A stretch of DNA of 64,000 bases. Origin: Candidatus Microthrix subdominans. Its GTDB lineage: Bacteria > Actinomycetota > Acidimicrobiia > Acidimicrobiales > Microtrichaceae. The stretch covers positions 847,659 through 911,658 of the forward strand of contig JADJZA010000007.1 in assembly GCA_016719385.1 (NCBI GenBank), given 5' to 3'. This document shows, in pieces, positions 25,575 to 34,256 of the stretch (positions are counted from its first letter, which is position 1; every line of letters starts with the position of its first letter). The translations under genes were made by a program, and so were the position numbers. The notes under the pieces are model-generated. The model saw only the letters and a list, made by a program, of their open reading frames with translations. It was not told where the DNA came from and searched no databases.

Positions 25575-26642
25575 ATGTCGACGACCCCAACGCACGAGCG
25601 GCGGCTGACCGATCCGGTCGATCTGACGAGGCCAGCCGGCTCCCGGCTGAACCCCGGCGGCACCCACCTGAACCCTGACGCCGTCGGGTGGTCCTCCACG
25701 CCGCTGCACCGAGCCAACCTTCGAGGCAACTGGGGTCGGAACAAGCGCTGGGACTATTGGGCGGTTCTGGCCGGCGACCTGGTTGTTTCGGCTACCTATG
25801 CCGACATCGACTACCTGGGCCTGGCCGATGTCTGGTGGGCCGACCTGGTCACCGGAGAGCACGGAGGCGTCAACGTCGTGTCGCCTCTGGGGCGCGGTTT
25901 GGAGATGCCCGAACACCCCGGCACGACGCCCCTCAGGCTGCGCCATAAGGACCTCGACCTGACGATCGACGACGCACACAACGGAACGACCACCATCTCC
26001 GCTCGCTGGACCGAGGCCGACGGGTTGCCGGCCGAGCTGGAAGCGCACATCGCATTGCCCGAGGGGCACGAGTCGCTCAACGTGGTGATTCCCTGGAGTG
26101 AGAAGCGCTTCCAATACACCTCGAAGCATCAGGCCCGGCCCGCCACCGGACGCCTCACCGTGGGGGGCGTGACGCGGGTTCTGGAGGATGGGCCCCGGGG
26201 TGCCTGGGGGGTGCTCGACGTCGGAAGAGGCCGCTGGCCCTACTCCACCCGTTGGAACTGGGGTGGCGGCGCCGGGCGGGCGAGTGGGGACGGGCCGGTG
26301 GTCGGCCTTCAGATCGGCGCCAAGTGGACCGAGGGCACCGGGCTGACCGAGAACGGCGTGATCATCGACGGCCGACTCACCAAGATCGGCGCCGAGCTCG
26401 GCTGGGAGTACTCGTGGGACAACCCGATGCGGCCGTGGAGGATCACAGATCCGAGCGGCCACCTCGAGCTGGAGCTGACGCCCCGCTACGACAAACACTC
26501 CCGCACCAACGTGGGGGTTCTGAGCACCGAGACCCACCAGGTGTTCGGGGACTGGTCCGGCTGGGTGGCCGACGATGACGGCCAACGCGTCGACTTCGAC
26601 GACCTGCAGGGTTTCGCCGAGGAGTCCCGCTCCCGCTGGTAG
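25575..26642 (+). CDS. DUF2804 family protein
   Basis: A 355-residue beta-rich protein with the DUF2804 pattern: KRWDYWAVLAGDLV near the N-terminus, FQYTSKHQARPATG in the middle, GVLDVGRGRWPYSTRWNWGG and the late FGDWSGWVADDDG. The biochemical role is unknown. The ATG at 25575 is chosen because the sequence upstream in the same frame is Arg/Ser/Trp-rich and not conserved. It is divergent from the large TetR-like regulator gene, so a regulatory link is possible but not shown. A tandem repeat lies directly after its stop codon. Confidence 0.82.
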   Translation: MSTTPTHERRLTDPVDLTRPAGSRLNPGGTHLNPDAVGWSSTPLHRANLRGNWGRNKRWDYWAVLAGDLVVSATYADIDYLGLADVWWADLVTGEHGGVNVVSPLGRGLEMPEHPGTTPLRLRHKDLDLTIDDAHNGTTTISARWTEADGLPAELEAHIALPEGHESLNVVIPWSEKRFQYTSKHQARPATGRLTVGGVTRVLEDGPRGAWGVLDVGRGRWPYSTRWNWGGGAGRASGDGPVVGLQIGAKWTEGTGLTENGVIIDGRLTKIGAELGWEYSWDNPMRPWRITDPSGHLELELTPRYDKHSRTNVGVLSTETHQVFGDWSGWVADDDGQRVDFDDLQGFAEESRSRW

Positions 26643-26685
26643 GCCAGCGGCGCTCGACCCGGCCGCCGGTCCCAGATCTCACCGA

Positions 26686-26801
26686 ACCGGGGAGTGGAAA
26701 CGACCGCCTGAGCGACGGCCGGGCTCCCGAGTTCGCCGATCGCTCCCAACCGGGGAGTGGAAACGACCGCCTGGGCGACGTCTGGGCTCCCGAGTTGGCG
26801 T
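26686..26801. repeat. 63-bp tandem direct repeat, two copies
   Basis: Two copies begin at 26686 and 26749, each AACCGGGGAGTGGAAACGAC and onward. Over the 53 bases that are clearly shared there are five mismatches. Each unit also contains GGGAG and CTCCC arms and so could fold. The repeat lies in the gap between the DUF2804 gene and a convergent phosphodiesterase-like gene. Its 63-base period also gives a 21-residue repeat in an open minus-strand frame (26486-26896), which I regard as incidental. Confidence 0.85.
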
Positions 26802-26864
26802 TCTTGCGGTGGCTGGGCGGTGCGTGGGGTCAGCCGTGAGTAGGGGGCAGGCGCGAACTCAGGC

Positions 26865-28406
26865 TCAGGTGAGGTAGATGAGGCCGCCGCCGACATCCCG
26901 GTGGGGCACGCCGGTCGCCTCCAACTCGGATGCCCAGCCGCTGGACACCGCCGGATCGCTCTGCTCCATGCCGTGGTCAGCGAGCACCACCACTGCCGTG
27001 CGCTCCCGGACGCCTGCGGCGTCGATGGCGGCGATCACGTCGCCCACCCTGGCGTCGGAGTCACGCACTGCCGCCCGGGCGGCCGGGTGATGGGGGCCAA
27101 CCTCGTGGGCCGCTTCGTCGGTGAGCGACAGGCTGCACCAGCTGAGCGTGGGCAGCGGGTTGCCGTCGACCTGACGCCAGGCGTTGATCGTGTGGGTGAC
27201 GCTCAGATGGTCGACCGTCGACATGAAGTCGTACTGGTCGCTGCGCAGGCCGGGGTCGTCGGTGAGGTGGGTGACGTCGTCGAGTTCGGGCAGGCCGGAG
27301 GTCACGCCGTCGCGCACCAGGGCAAAGGTTGAGAAGCTCGCCCCGGTGTCGCAGAACTCGAAGCTGGCGCTGGTGTAGGCCCCCGGCCGGCTGCGGGCGA
27401 CCGCCGAGAAGAGCGTCTCGATCGACGGATCGACGTGGCTCGACGAGTGAAACATCTGCTCGAAGGACAACAGGTTCACCTCGGTGTCCCTCTCACGGTC
27501 GTACCAGGCGTGGTTGATCACGCCGGAGTGGCCCGGGTGGGCGCCGGTGAGGGCTGTGGTGTGGTTGGCGAGGGTGGCGGTCGGCAACGAGGCGAACACG
27601 CCGTGGCCAAACGTGGTGCCACCGGCGGCCAGAGCGGCGATGTTGGGGGCCTCGCCCGAGGCGACCGCGTCGGCGAGCAGGTTGGCGTTGCAGCCGTCGA
27701 GCAGGAAGACGACCAGGTGATCGGGGGTCTCGCCGCTGAGCACGTCGACTTCGGAGTCGCCGTCCTGGCGGGCCAGCAGGGCATCGACCCGTCGCCGGCC
27801 GGTCGGGCCGACGCCGGCGGGATGGGGCTCCACCCCCAACAGCGCGGCGAGGGTCGGGGCGATGTTCACCATGCGGGTCGCCCGGTCGAGTGTGCCCAGC
27901 GGTCGCACGCCGCAACCCGACAGGATCAGCGGTGCCCGTCCCTGGACGGCGCCGAGCGAGCCGTGTTGGCCGACGTTGTCGTGGATCGAGTGGGCGCCGG
28001 TGTGGGTGGCCAGAAGGTCGGGTGCGTGGGCGCCATCGAAGAACTGGGCGATCCCGTCGTAGGCGTAGGGATAGGAGTTGTCGACCCGGTCGGGGAAGCG
28101 GTGTTGCCGCTCGGCGTCGAGGCCGAGAAAGCGGTCGGTCGCCTGATCGGCCAGCGGGTTGCGACCGGTGACTTCCAGCTCGTCGAAGCGCCACCGTCCG
28201 CCGTCCTCGACGCGGCGGAACAACACCGAACCATCGACCGCTGCGGCCCGGTAGGTATCGGGGGCCGGGGACCAGAGAGCCAGCTCCATCCGGTCGGCCA
28301 ACTCGGGCGTCGTCAGCGCTCGTTCCAGAGTGGCGAGTGCGGTCAACCGCCCGTCCGGTTCGGCGGCGGAATCGGTGGTCGCAAGGTCGAGGGCTTCAAG
28401 CTCCAT
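26865..28406 (-). CDS. Alkaline phosphatase superfamily hydrolase (nucleotide pyrophosphatase/phosphodiesterase-like), apparently circularly permuted
   Basis: A 513-residue metalloenzyme. Type I phosphodiesterase motifs are present: LVVFLLDG with metal-binding Asp 237, the nucleophile region LPTATLANHTTALTG with Thr 276, the metal block TDEAAHEVGP (Asp 430, His 434) and VVVLADHGM (Asp 477, His 478). The last metal ligand of this fold, normally near the C-terminus, appears instead near the N-terminus in the block NVGQHGSLGAVQGRAPLIL (His 148), followed by NIAPTLAALLGVEP. The order of these blocks suggests a circular permutation. It probably cleaves phosphodiester or phosphate monoester bonds. 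No signal peptide is seen. It is divergent from the small membrane protein gene. Confidence 0.75.
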   Translation of the reverse strand: MELEALDLATTDSAAEPDGRLTALATLERALTTPELADRMELALWSPAPDTYRAAAVDGSVLFRRVEDGGRWRFDELEVTGRNPLADQATDRFLGLDAERQHRFPDRVDNSYPYAYDGIAQFFDGAHAPDLLATHTGAHSIHDNVGQHGSLGAVQGRAPLILSGCGVRPLGTLDRATRMVNIAPTLAALLGVEPHPAGVGPTGRRRVDALLARQDGDSEVDVLSGETPDHLVVFLLDGCNANLLADAVASGEAPNIAALAAGGTTFGHGVFASLPTATLANHTTALTGAHPGHSGVINHAWYDRERDTEVNLLSFEQMFHSSSHVDPSIETLFSAVARSRPGAYTSASFEFCDTGASFSTFALVRDGVTSGLPELDDVTHLTDDPGLRSDQYDFMSTVDHLSVTHTINAWRQVDGNPLPTLSWCSLSLTDEAAHEVGPHHPAARAAVRDSDARVGDVIAAIDAAGVRERTAVVVLADHGMEQSDPAVSSGWASELEATGVPHRDVGGGLIYLT

Positions 28407-28493
28407 GGGACGGAGCGTAGGGGACGGGCCGAGCGCCCAAGCCTCCCGATCACGAGGCGCTGCGGGTCTGGACGGTCGTGTCACACTGACCTG

Positions 28494-28874
28494 ATGAACT
28501 TGACGATCACCCCGCGCCATGCCCGCACCGCGCTCGTCGGTATTCGCGGCTGCGTCGGCGTCGGCGCACTGTTCGCACCGAGCGCGACCGGCAAGCTGAT
28601 GGGCATCGATGCCGAGGAGAACCCGGCCGCCCCCTATCTCGCTCGCCTGTTCGGCGTGCGGGAGTTGTTCATGGTGGCGCCGTTTGCGCTCGGCGCTTCC
28701 GACGACGTGATCGACTTTACGCTGCGGTGCGGGGTGGCGGTCGACAGCGTTGATGCGTTGGCTGCGGTCGCCGCCGGCGTCACGAAGAGTCTGCCCACGC
28801 AGGCAGCGGTGATGGCTGGGCTGGTGGCCACGGCTGCGGCCGGTCTGGGTGCCTTTGCCTGCACCGAGCTGTAG
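28494..28874 (+). CDS. Small membrane protein of unknown function
   Basis: A 126-residue protein with three to four hydrophobic helices (TALVGIRGCVGVGALFAP, ELFMVAPFALGA, AAVMAGLVATAAAGLGAFAC). The LFGVRELFMVAPFALGA stretch resembles DUF4267-type small membrane proteins, but I am not certain of the family. The ATG at 28494 is used because the longer in-frame ORF runs through the phosphodiesterase gene on the other strand. It precedes the rmlD homologue by 36 bases. Confidence 0.6.
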   Translation: MNLTITPRHARTALVGIRGCVGVGALFAPSATGKLMGIDAEENPAAPYLARLFGVRELFMVAPFALGASDDVIDFTLRCGVAVDSVDALAAVAAGVTKSLPTQAAVMAGLVATAAAGLGAFACTEL

Positions 28875-28910
28875 GAGCAGCCACTCCAGCCATCGTGCAA
28901 GGATGGCCAG

Positions 28911-29753
28911 ATGCGCATTCTGCTTACCGGTGCCCGTGGACAGCTTGGAACCGATATCGCTCTGCGGCTGTCCGACCGCGACGAGGTGTTGGCGGTCGAT
29001 CTGCCCGAGTTCGACCTGACCGACCGGGACACCTCGCTCGGGATGGTCACCCAGTTCTCGCCCGATGTGATCCTCCACTGTGCGGCGTTCACAGCTGTCG
29101 ACCGGTGCGAGGCCGAGCCCGAGACGGCATGGCGGGCCAACGCCTTGGCCACCCGGTTTCTTGCCGACGGGGCCCGTCGGGTGGGCGCCCACGTCGTCTA
29201 CATCTCGACCGACTACGTCTTCGACGGCACCAAGGCCGGCCCCTACCTCGAGTGGGATCGACCCAACCCCCAGTCGGTTTACGGCCGCTCCAAGCTGGGT
29301 GGCGAGCTGGAGATCGACGCCAACTGGAGCGTGGTGCGCACGTCGTGGGTGTGCGGCGAGCACGGCCACAACATGGTGAAGACGCTGCTGTCGCTGGGGG
29401 AGGGGACCAAGCCGCTGAGCTTCGTCGACGATCAGCTTGGCCACCCCACCTTCACGTCCGACCTGGCCGGCATGGCGATCAAGCTGGGCCGCGAGCGAGT
29501 GCCGGGCACGTTCCACTGCACCAACCAGGGTGCGGTCAGCTGGTACCAGTTCGCCCGCACCGTGTTCGACCTGGCCGGGTTCGACCCGGAGCGCATCAGC
29601 CCGATCATGACCACCGATCTCGACCCGCCCCGCCCGGCGCCCCGCCCGGCCAACTCGGTGCTCGACAACTTCGCCTGGCGCCATCACGGTTTCGTCGAGA
29701 GCCGCCACTACACCGAGCCGCTCCGCGAGCTTTTGGCTGCGCTTCAGGGCTGA
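28911..29753 (+). CDS. rmlD: dTDP-4-dehydrorhamnose reductase
   Basis: A 280-residue extended SDR. The NAD(P) site GARGQLGTD begins at residue 7, the catalytic block VYISTDYVFDG holds Thr 100 and Asp 101, and Tyr 124 and Lys 128 of the YxxxK motif lie in VYGRSKLGGE. It catalyses the last step of dTDP-L-rhamnose synthesis. L-rhamnose is a likely component of the cell-surface glycan made from region 1. The other rml genes are not in the window. Its length and the tail FAWRHHGFVESRHYTEPLRE are normal for RmlD. Confidence 0.88.
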   Translation: MRILLTGARGQLGTDIALRLSDRDEVLAVDLPEFDLTDRDTSLGMVTQFSPDVILHCAAFTAVDRCEAEPETAWRANALATRFLADGARRVGAHVVYISTDYVFDGTKAGPYLEWDRPNPQSVYGRSKLGGELEIDANWSVVRTSWVCGEHGHNMVKTLLSLGEGTKPLSFVDDQLGHPTFTSDLAGMAIKLGRERVPGTFHCTNQGAVSWYQFARTVFDLAGFDPERISPIMTTDLDPPRPAPRPANSVLDNFAWRHHGFVESRHYTEPLRELLAALQG

Positions 29754-29809
29754 TTCTCGGCCGAAGGCGCTCGGCGGCCCCGAACGGGCGCGATGGGTAG
29801 CCTGCGGGC

Positions 29810-31177
29810 ATGCCCTTGCGTTTTGTGATCATCGGTGGTGGCCCGGCCGGCGTGGCCGCGGCGACCTATTCGGCCCGCCTCGGAGCTGAGGTGACCGTGA
29901 TCGAGCGCGACGTGCTGGGCGGCGCCGCTCAGCTGTGGGACTGCATCCCATCCAAGGCGATGATCGCCACCGGCGCCACGTTCAATCAGGTGACCGAGGC
30001 CGGCTCGATGGGCGTTGGCGTGGGTGACTCGGTGGTGCATCTTGATTCGGTGCGCGACCGCATTGAGTCGATCACCAGCTCGCTGGTGAGAACCAACTGG
30101 ACGCTGCTCGAGAGTCAGCATGTCAACGTGATCGAGGGCACCGGCCGCCTCGTCGACCCGCACACGGTGGTGGCCACGCTGGCCGACGGTTCGGAGGAGA
30201 CGATCGAGGCCGACGCCATTCTGGTGTCCACCGGCAGCCGCCCGCGCATCCCGGACTGGGCCGAGCCCGACGGCGTGCGGGTGCTGACCACACGCCACGC
30301 TTACCCGCCGCCGGAACTGCCCGAGCACCTGATTGTGATCGGCTCGGGCGTCACCGGCGTGGAGTTCGTCCACATGTTCAGCTCGTTCGGTTCCGAAGTG
30401 ACCCTGATCGTCAGCCGCCAGCAGGTGCTGCCGCAGAAGGATCCCGAGGTGGCGGCGGCGTTGGAGACGGACTTCCTCGGCCGGGGCGTTCACCTCATGA
30501 AGGGCGCCCGGGCCGTTGGTATCGATCGAGGCGAGGACGGGTCGGTCACCGTGCGCTGCGACGACGGGCGGTCGGCGACGGGCTCGCACACGTTGCTGGC
30601 GATCGGGTCGATCCCCAACACCGAGAACGTCGGCCTGGTCGAGGCCGGGGTGGCCATGGACGGCCTGTGGCCCAAGGAGCTCGACCACCACCTCCGTACC
30701 AACATCCCCAACATCTATCTGGCCGGCGACGTGTCGGGGAAGCTTCCGCTGGCCTCGGTGGCCTCGATGCAGGGCAAGAAGATCGCCGAGCACGTGATGG
30801 GCCTGCACATCGTTGAGCACCGTCATCTCGATTACGACAAGGCCGCTTCGGCGATCTTCACCGAACCCGAGATCGCCGACGTGGGCCTGGCTGAGGCCGA
30901 TGCTTTCGCCGAGGGGCGCAAGGTGCGGGTGACCAAGGTCCCCTTCGCCACCACCTCCAAGGCGCTGATCAACAACGATGCCCGGGGCTTCGTCAAGATC
31001 ATTTCGGATCCGGCGACCGGTGTCGTGCTGGGCGGATCGATCGTCGGCCGCCACGCCGCCGAGCTGATCTCGGTGCTGGCCGTCGCGGTCACCGCCGGGC
31101 TGCGGGTGTCGGACCTGGCCGACAGCCTGCTGGTGCACCCGGCCCTGGCCGAGGCGCTCGCCGAGGCCGCCGAGTAG
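29810..31177 (+). CDS. NAD(P)H-quinone dehydrogenase / dihydrolipoamide dehydrogenase-like flavoprotein (LpdA-type)
   Basis: A 455-residue pyridine nucleotide-disulfide oxidoreductase fold. FAD binds through GGGPAGVAAA near residue 9, NAD(P) through VIGSGVTGVEF near 177, and the dimerisation block ends in VHPALAEAL. The active-site block reads GGAAQLWDCIPSK. The first Cys of the usual CxxxxC pair is Ala 40; only Cys 45 remains, so the redox disulfide is absent. This matches mycobacterial LpdA, which reduces quinones rather than lipoamide. I infer the same here. It is convergent with the SRPBCC gene across a hairpin. Confidence 0.85.
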   Translation: MPLRFVIIGGGPAGVAAATYSARLGAEVTVIERDVLGGAAQLWDCIPSKAMIATGATFNQVTEAGSMGVGVGDSVVHLDSVRDRIESITSSLVRTNWTLLESQHVNVIEGTGRLVDPHTVVATLADGSEETIEADAILVSTGSRPRIPDWAEPDGVRVLTTRHAYPPPELPEHLIVIGSGVTGVEFVHMFSSFGSEVTLIVSRQQVLPQKDPEVAAALETDFLGRGVHLMKGARAVGIDRGEDGSVTVRCDDGRSATGSHTLLAIGSIPNTENVGLVEAGVAMDGLWPKELDHHLRTNIPNIYLAGDVSGKLPLASVASMQGKKIAEHVMGLHIVEHRHLDYDKAASAIFTEPEIADVGLAEADAFAEGRKVRVTKVPFATTSKALINNDARGFVKIISDPATGVVLGGSIVGRHAAELISVLAVAVTAGLRVSDLADSLLVHPALAEALAEAAE

Positions 31178-31181
31178 CTCG

Positions 31182-31203
31182 GCTCGGCCGCGGCGGGCCG
31201 AGC
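31182..31203. terminator. Bidirectional terminator hairpin between convergent genes
   Basis: GCTCGGCC (31182-31189) pairs perfectly with GGCCGAGC (31196-31203) around a 6-base loop. It fills the whole 26-base gap between the lpdA-like stop (31177) and the minus-strand SRPBCC stop (31204), so it can serve both transcripts. Confidence 0.75.
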
Positions 31204-31710
31204 TCAGGCGTAGTGGTTGCCGAGGAGTTCCTGGTAGCGGTCGGCGTCCCAGTCGGGCATGGCGTTGCCGTGGAACGCTGCGTGGTGGCGATCGGCGTAG
31301 AACTCCCAACCGGGCCCGAGGTCCACGGCGCTGAGGTCGTCGGGGAGTCGGTGGGTAAAGGTCATCGTGGTGATGCCGTCGGATTCGGCGAGTTCAAGCT
31401 CAAGTCGCCACGGCTCGCCCATGCCGGCGGTCTCGACCAGGAATCGCGTGGGCGGCTCGCATTCGATGATCTGCATCGGTTCGGCCGGAGCGCCGTCCTC
31501 GGCGCTCATCGTCACCATGATGGTGCTGCCCGGATGCAACTCGCCCTCAATGCTGCCGTACCAATGGGCGACGCGGTCAGGTTCGGTGAGGCTGGCCCAA
31601 ACATCGCCGATCGGCGCTGGAAAGCTCCGTTCGATGATCAGCCGCTGTCCATCGGGGCCGGAATGGACACGGCCGGAGGGTGCGCTCGGGTAGGTACTCA
31701 TGCTTGTCAT
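31204..31710 (-). CDS. SRPBCC/START-like (AHSA1) domain protein
   Basis: A 168-residue protein with the Activator-of-Hsp90-homologue-1 pattern: LIIERSFPAPIGDVWASLTEPDRVAHWYG, then GSTIMVTMSAEDG, then MTFTHRLPDD. This fold makes a hydrophobic cavity. Bacterial members bind small lipophilic ligands, but no specific role is established. The ATG at 31701 (three codons later) is an equally good start. The gene is divergent from the truncated Fic-like gene. Confidence 0.82.
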   Translation of the reverse strand: MTSMSTYPSAPSGRVHSGPDGQRLIIERSFPAPIGDVWASLTEPDRVAHWYGSIEGELHPGSTIMVTMSAEDGAPAEPMQIIECEPPTRFLVETAGMGEPWRLELELAESDGITTMTFTHRLPDDLSAVDLGPGWEFYADRHHAAFHGNAMPDWDADRYQELLGNHYA

Positions 31711-31812
31711 ACCTCATCAGTTCGAGAGTGTCCTGATAACCGGGAATAGGCAGCCCCTTATTCCCCCTTACACTCCTAAGTGGGAATAGGTCGAGTGAAG
31801 GGGGAGGTCATC

Positions 31813-32172
31813 GTGAACGGAACCACAACGCTCGCCCCCCATGGTGCCGAGACGTTTCCGTGGGTGCAACAGGGTCGCGATGGAAGCCGGGCCGATCGGG
31901 AGTTCAGCGAGGTCACGGTTTCTCTCCCTCCTCACTTTCACGGGGTCGACCTCGCCGTCGATGCCGAGTTGTCGGCGGCGTTGGAGCAGGCGATGCAGGC
32001 CATCACCAAACTCGATTCCACCCACGGCGTAGCGCTGGCGCCCTTGCGTGGCATCCTCCTCCGCGCCGAGTCGGTCGCCTCCTCCAAGATCGAGCAGATT
32101 ACGGCGGGCGTCGATGTGCCGCGCCTCTGGGCGAGACCAGAGCCTCTAGCGGGTCGGGCCTTCCGAGCTTAG
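31813..32172 (+). pseudogene. Truncated Fic-like protein, N-terminal part only
   Basis: The GTG at 31813 sits after a GGGGGAGG Shine-Dalgarno. The frame reads VNGTTTLAPHGAETFPWVQQ and then LRGILLRAESVASSKIEQIT, matching the helical N-terminal (Fic_N) portion found before the Fic catalytic domain. A stop follows about 20 residues later. The HPFxxGNGR catalytic block is missing, and the following gene is unrelated. It is a decayed remnant; AMPylation activity is not possible from this fragment. The reading frame can be extended to 31780 with no good start. Confidence 0.6.
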
Positions 32173-32217
32173 AATGAACTATAGACGGGCTTTGAAAATT
32201 CTTTCGGGGGACGACCT

Positions 32218-33174
32218 ATGAGACCGAGATTCCGATCGCTACTGCCGCTGGTCATGCTGGCCATGTTGTTGGCACCCGCCGAGGCTGGTGCCGCCGGCCC
32301 TGGAGGCACCATCACCGTCACGCCGGCGACCGGGCTGGTCGATGGGCAGGTGGTGACCGTCACGGGCACGGGTCTTCCCCCTGGCACGGAACTGGAGATC
32401 TTCCAGTGTCGTGCCGGTGCTGTTGACGAGTCTGGTTGTTCCGGGTCGGTGGCCTTCGACCTCGCAACCGACAACGTCGGGGGGTTCACCTACACCATCC
32501 AGGTCGATGCCTTCACCTTTGGTTGGGGCGTTCTCGCCAGCGGCCAGGGTGGGGACGAGATCGACTGTCGCGCCGGTCCGGAAGCTTGCTTTATCGGAGT
32601 CGGGTTTTTGGCTGACGCGGGCGAGTCGACCAAGGCGCCCATCTCGTTTGACCCGACGGCACCGCTTCGGCCCCCGGTGAGCGCCACGGTCGAGCCGTCC
32701 ACCAACCTGCGTGACGGACAGGTCGTTCGTGTGGAGGGCAAGAACCTGAGCAACCGCGAGCAGGCGTTCATCTTCCAGTGTGCGAAGTCGGAGCCACCGG
32801 GGCAGACGTGCGCATTCGCGGACGACCTCCGACAGGTCCCCGACGATCAGGACAGCATCTCGCTCGACGTGATGGTGCATGAGGTGGTGCGGGACCCTGA
32901 TGGCAGCGAGGCCGACTGCACCGGCGCTGCCGGCGACTGCGTCATGATCGTCTCGTGGGGTTTTAGCTTCGATCCCGACCGCATCGCCATCGTTCCGCTG
33001 TCGTTCGCTGCCGACGCACCTCCTCAGGTGACAACGACAACGGTGCCGCCCCCGCCGTCAGACATTCCGCCCTCAGCGTCCGACGATGTTGCGCCATCGT
33101 CCCGCGATGACGTGCCGTCCTCGCTCAACGCCGCCGCAACCCCGGTCCCCCTGGCTCCATCCTTCACGGGTTAG
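32218..33174 (+). CDS. Secreted protein with two neocarzinostatin-like domains
   Basis: A 318-residue exported protein. The signal peptide RSLLPLVMLAMLLAPAEAGA ends near residue 24. Two beta-sandwich units follow, each beginning with the block TPATGLVDGQVVTVTGTGL or EPSTNLRDGQVVRVEGKNL and each carrying paired Cys (FQCRAG..., DCRAGPEAC; FQCAKS..., DCTGAAGDC). This matches the neocarzinostatin apoprotein family. The C-terminus is a Thr/Pro/Ser-rich low-complexity tail of about 55 residues with no sorting signal. Many members do not bind enediynes, so ligand and role are unknown. It is convergent with the SDR gene. Confidence 0.75.
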   Translation: MRPRFRSLLPLVMLAMLLAPAEAGAAGPGGTITVTPATGLVDGQVVTVTGTGLPPGTELEIFQCRAGAVDESGCSGSVAFDLATDNVGGFTYTIQVDAFTFGWGVLASGQGGDEIDCRAGPEACFIGVGFLADAGESTKAPISFDPTAPLRPPVSATVEPSTNLRDGQVVRVEGKNLSNREQAFIFQCAKSEPPGQTCAFADDLRQVPDDQDSISLDVMVHEVVRDPDGSEADCTGAAGDCVMIVSWGFSFDPDRIAIVPLSFAADAPPQVTTTTVPPPPSDIPPSASDDVAPSSRDDVPSSLNAAATPVPLAPSFTG

Positions 33175-33189
33175 ATGGTGAGGCGCCGG

Positions 33190-33990
33190 TCAGGTCAGTT
33201 TGTCGAGGACGCGCCCCATCAGGCCGGTGCGGCCGGGCACGAGGCGTGCGGTGATGTCCAGCAGTCGGGCGTCGAGGCCGACCACCACGCGGGCCCGGTT
33301 GTGCTCGATGCCCCGCACCACTCCCTTGGCCACGGTGCTCGGTGGACGCAGGATCAGCGGGGCCAAGCGTGACGAGGCCATGGTGGAGAGGCGCTCGCTC
33401 TCGGCGCCTCGGGCGGCAGACATGATGTTGGTGCGGATCGAGCCGGGGAACACCGCCGTCACCCCAACCGTCGATGCTGCCAGTTCTCCCCGAAGTGCCT
33501 CGGTGAACGAGCGCACCGCTCCTTTCGAGAGGGCGTAGGCGGCATTCTGGGGTAGCCCAACGAAGGCCACCATCGACGACATGTTGACGATGTGGGCTTC
33601 GTCGGCCTTGCGCAGTGTCGGCAGGAAGTAGTGGCAGCCGTGCACCACGCCCCACACGTTGATGTCGGTGATCCAGCGGACGAGGTCCAGGTCGTCGGCC
33701 TCGAAGCGGCCCGCCGCCGTCACCCCGGCGTTGTTCACCAGGATGTTGCAGGAGCCGTGGGCGGCCACCACTTCGTCGGGCAGCTCGGACATGCGGGTCG
33801 GGTCGGAGACATCGGCGATATGTGTCGTGGCGTGGGTCTTGACGAGCGCGGCGGTCTCGTCCAGTCCGTTCTGGTTGACGTCCACCAGCGCCATCGCACA
33901 ACCCCGCTCGGCCAGGGCCAGGCTGATGGCCCGGCCGATCCCGCTGCCTGCTCCAGTGACCACGGCTACTCGACCGTCAAGATTCTCCAT
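33190..33990 (-). CDS. Short-chain dehydrogenase/reductase
   Basis: A 266-residue classical SDR. TGAGSGIG at 12-19 binds the cofactor, NNAG is at 86-89, and the catalytic triad is Ser 138 or 139, Tyr 152 and Lys 156 (AAYALSKGAV). The acidic residue after the second strand (VDVNQNG) favours NAD(H). The substrate is unknown. It is convergent with the neocarzinostatin-like gene across a 15-base gap. Confidence 0.9.
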   Translation of the reverse strand: MENLDGRVAVVTGAGSGIGRAISLALAERGCAMALVDVNQNGLDETAALVKTHATTHIADVSDPTRMSELPDEVVAAHGSCNILVNNAGVTAAGRFEADDLDLVRWITDINVWGVVHGCHYFLPTLRKADEAHIVNMSSMVAFVGLPQNAAYALSKGAVRSFTEALRGELAASTVGVTAVFPGSIRTNIMSAARGAESERLSTMASSRLAPLILRPPSTVAKGVVRGIEHNRARVVVGLDARLLDITARLVPGRTGLMGRVLDKLT

Positions 33991-34051
33991 CTCCTCATTC
34001 TGTCGCAGCGGCGGGTAGGCGGCTCAGTTGCGGATCCCCAGAAGAGCGAGT

Positions 34052-34081
34052 AGCGCCGCCGGGAGCACGCTGGGCGGCGCT
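34052..34081. other. Hairpin in the gap between the SDR gene and a secreted protein gene
   Basis: AGCGCCGCC (34052-34060) pairs perfectly with GGCGGCGCT (34073-34081) around a 12-base loop. The gap from 33991 to 34256 holds no convincing gene. The hairpin is neither directly after nor directly before a gene, so its role is unclear. Confidence 0.5.
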
Positions 34082-34256
34082 GCTACCAACCGATGGTCCG
34101 CCGAGATGGCGTCAGGCAACCGAAGGCTCGGCGTCTTGGTCAATGGAAGCCCGTGGAACCGGAGGAAGGGCGTGGCGAGCACCCCTGGACAATTGAGAGG
34201 GCAGGCGTACGCTTACTGTGAGGCGGGCGATCTCGCCGGCCAGGGCGGTGACAAAC

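Noticed and set aside
26686..26801. Possible CRISPR array because of a GTGGAAAC element repeated at 63-base spacing
   Set aside because: Only two units, and the would-be spacers are also nearly identical; no cas genes are in the window.
26486..26896. Minus-strand ORF with a 21-residue repeat (VAQAVVSTPRFG)
   Set aside because: It overlaps the DUF2804 gene and part of the next gene; the repeat is a simple consequence of the 63-base DNA repeat, and there is no start signal.
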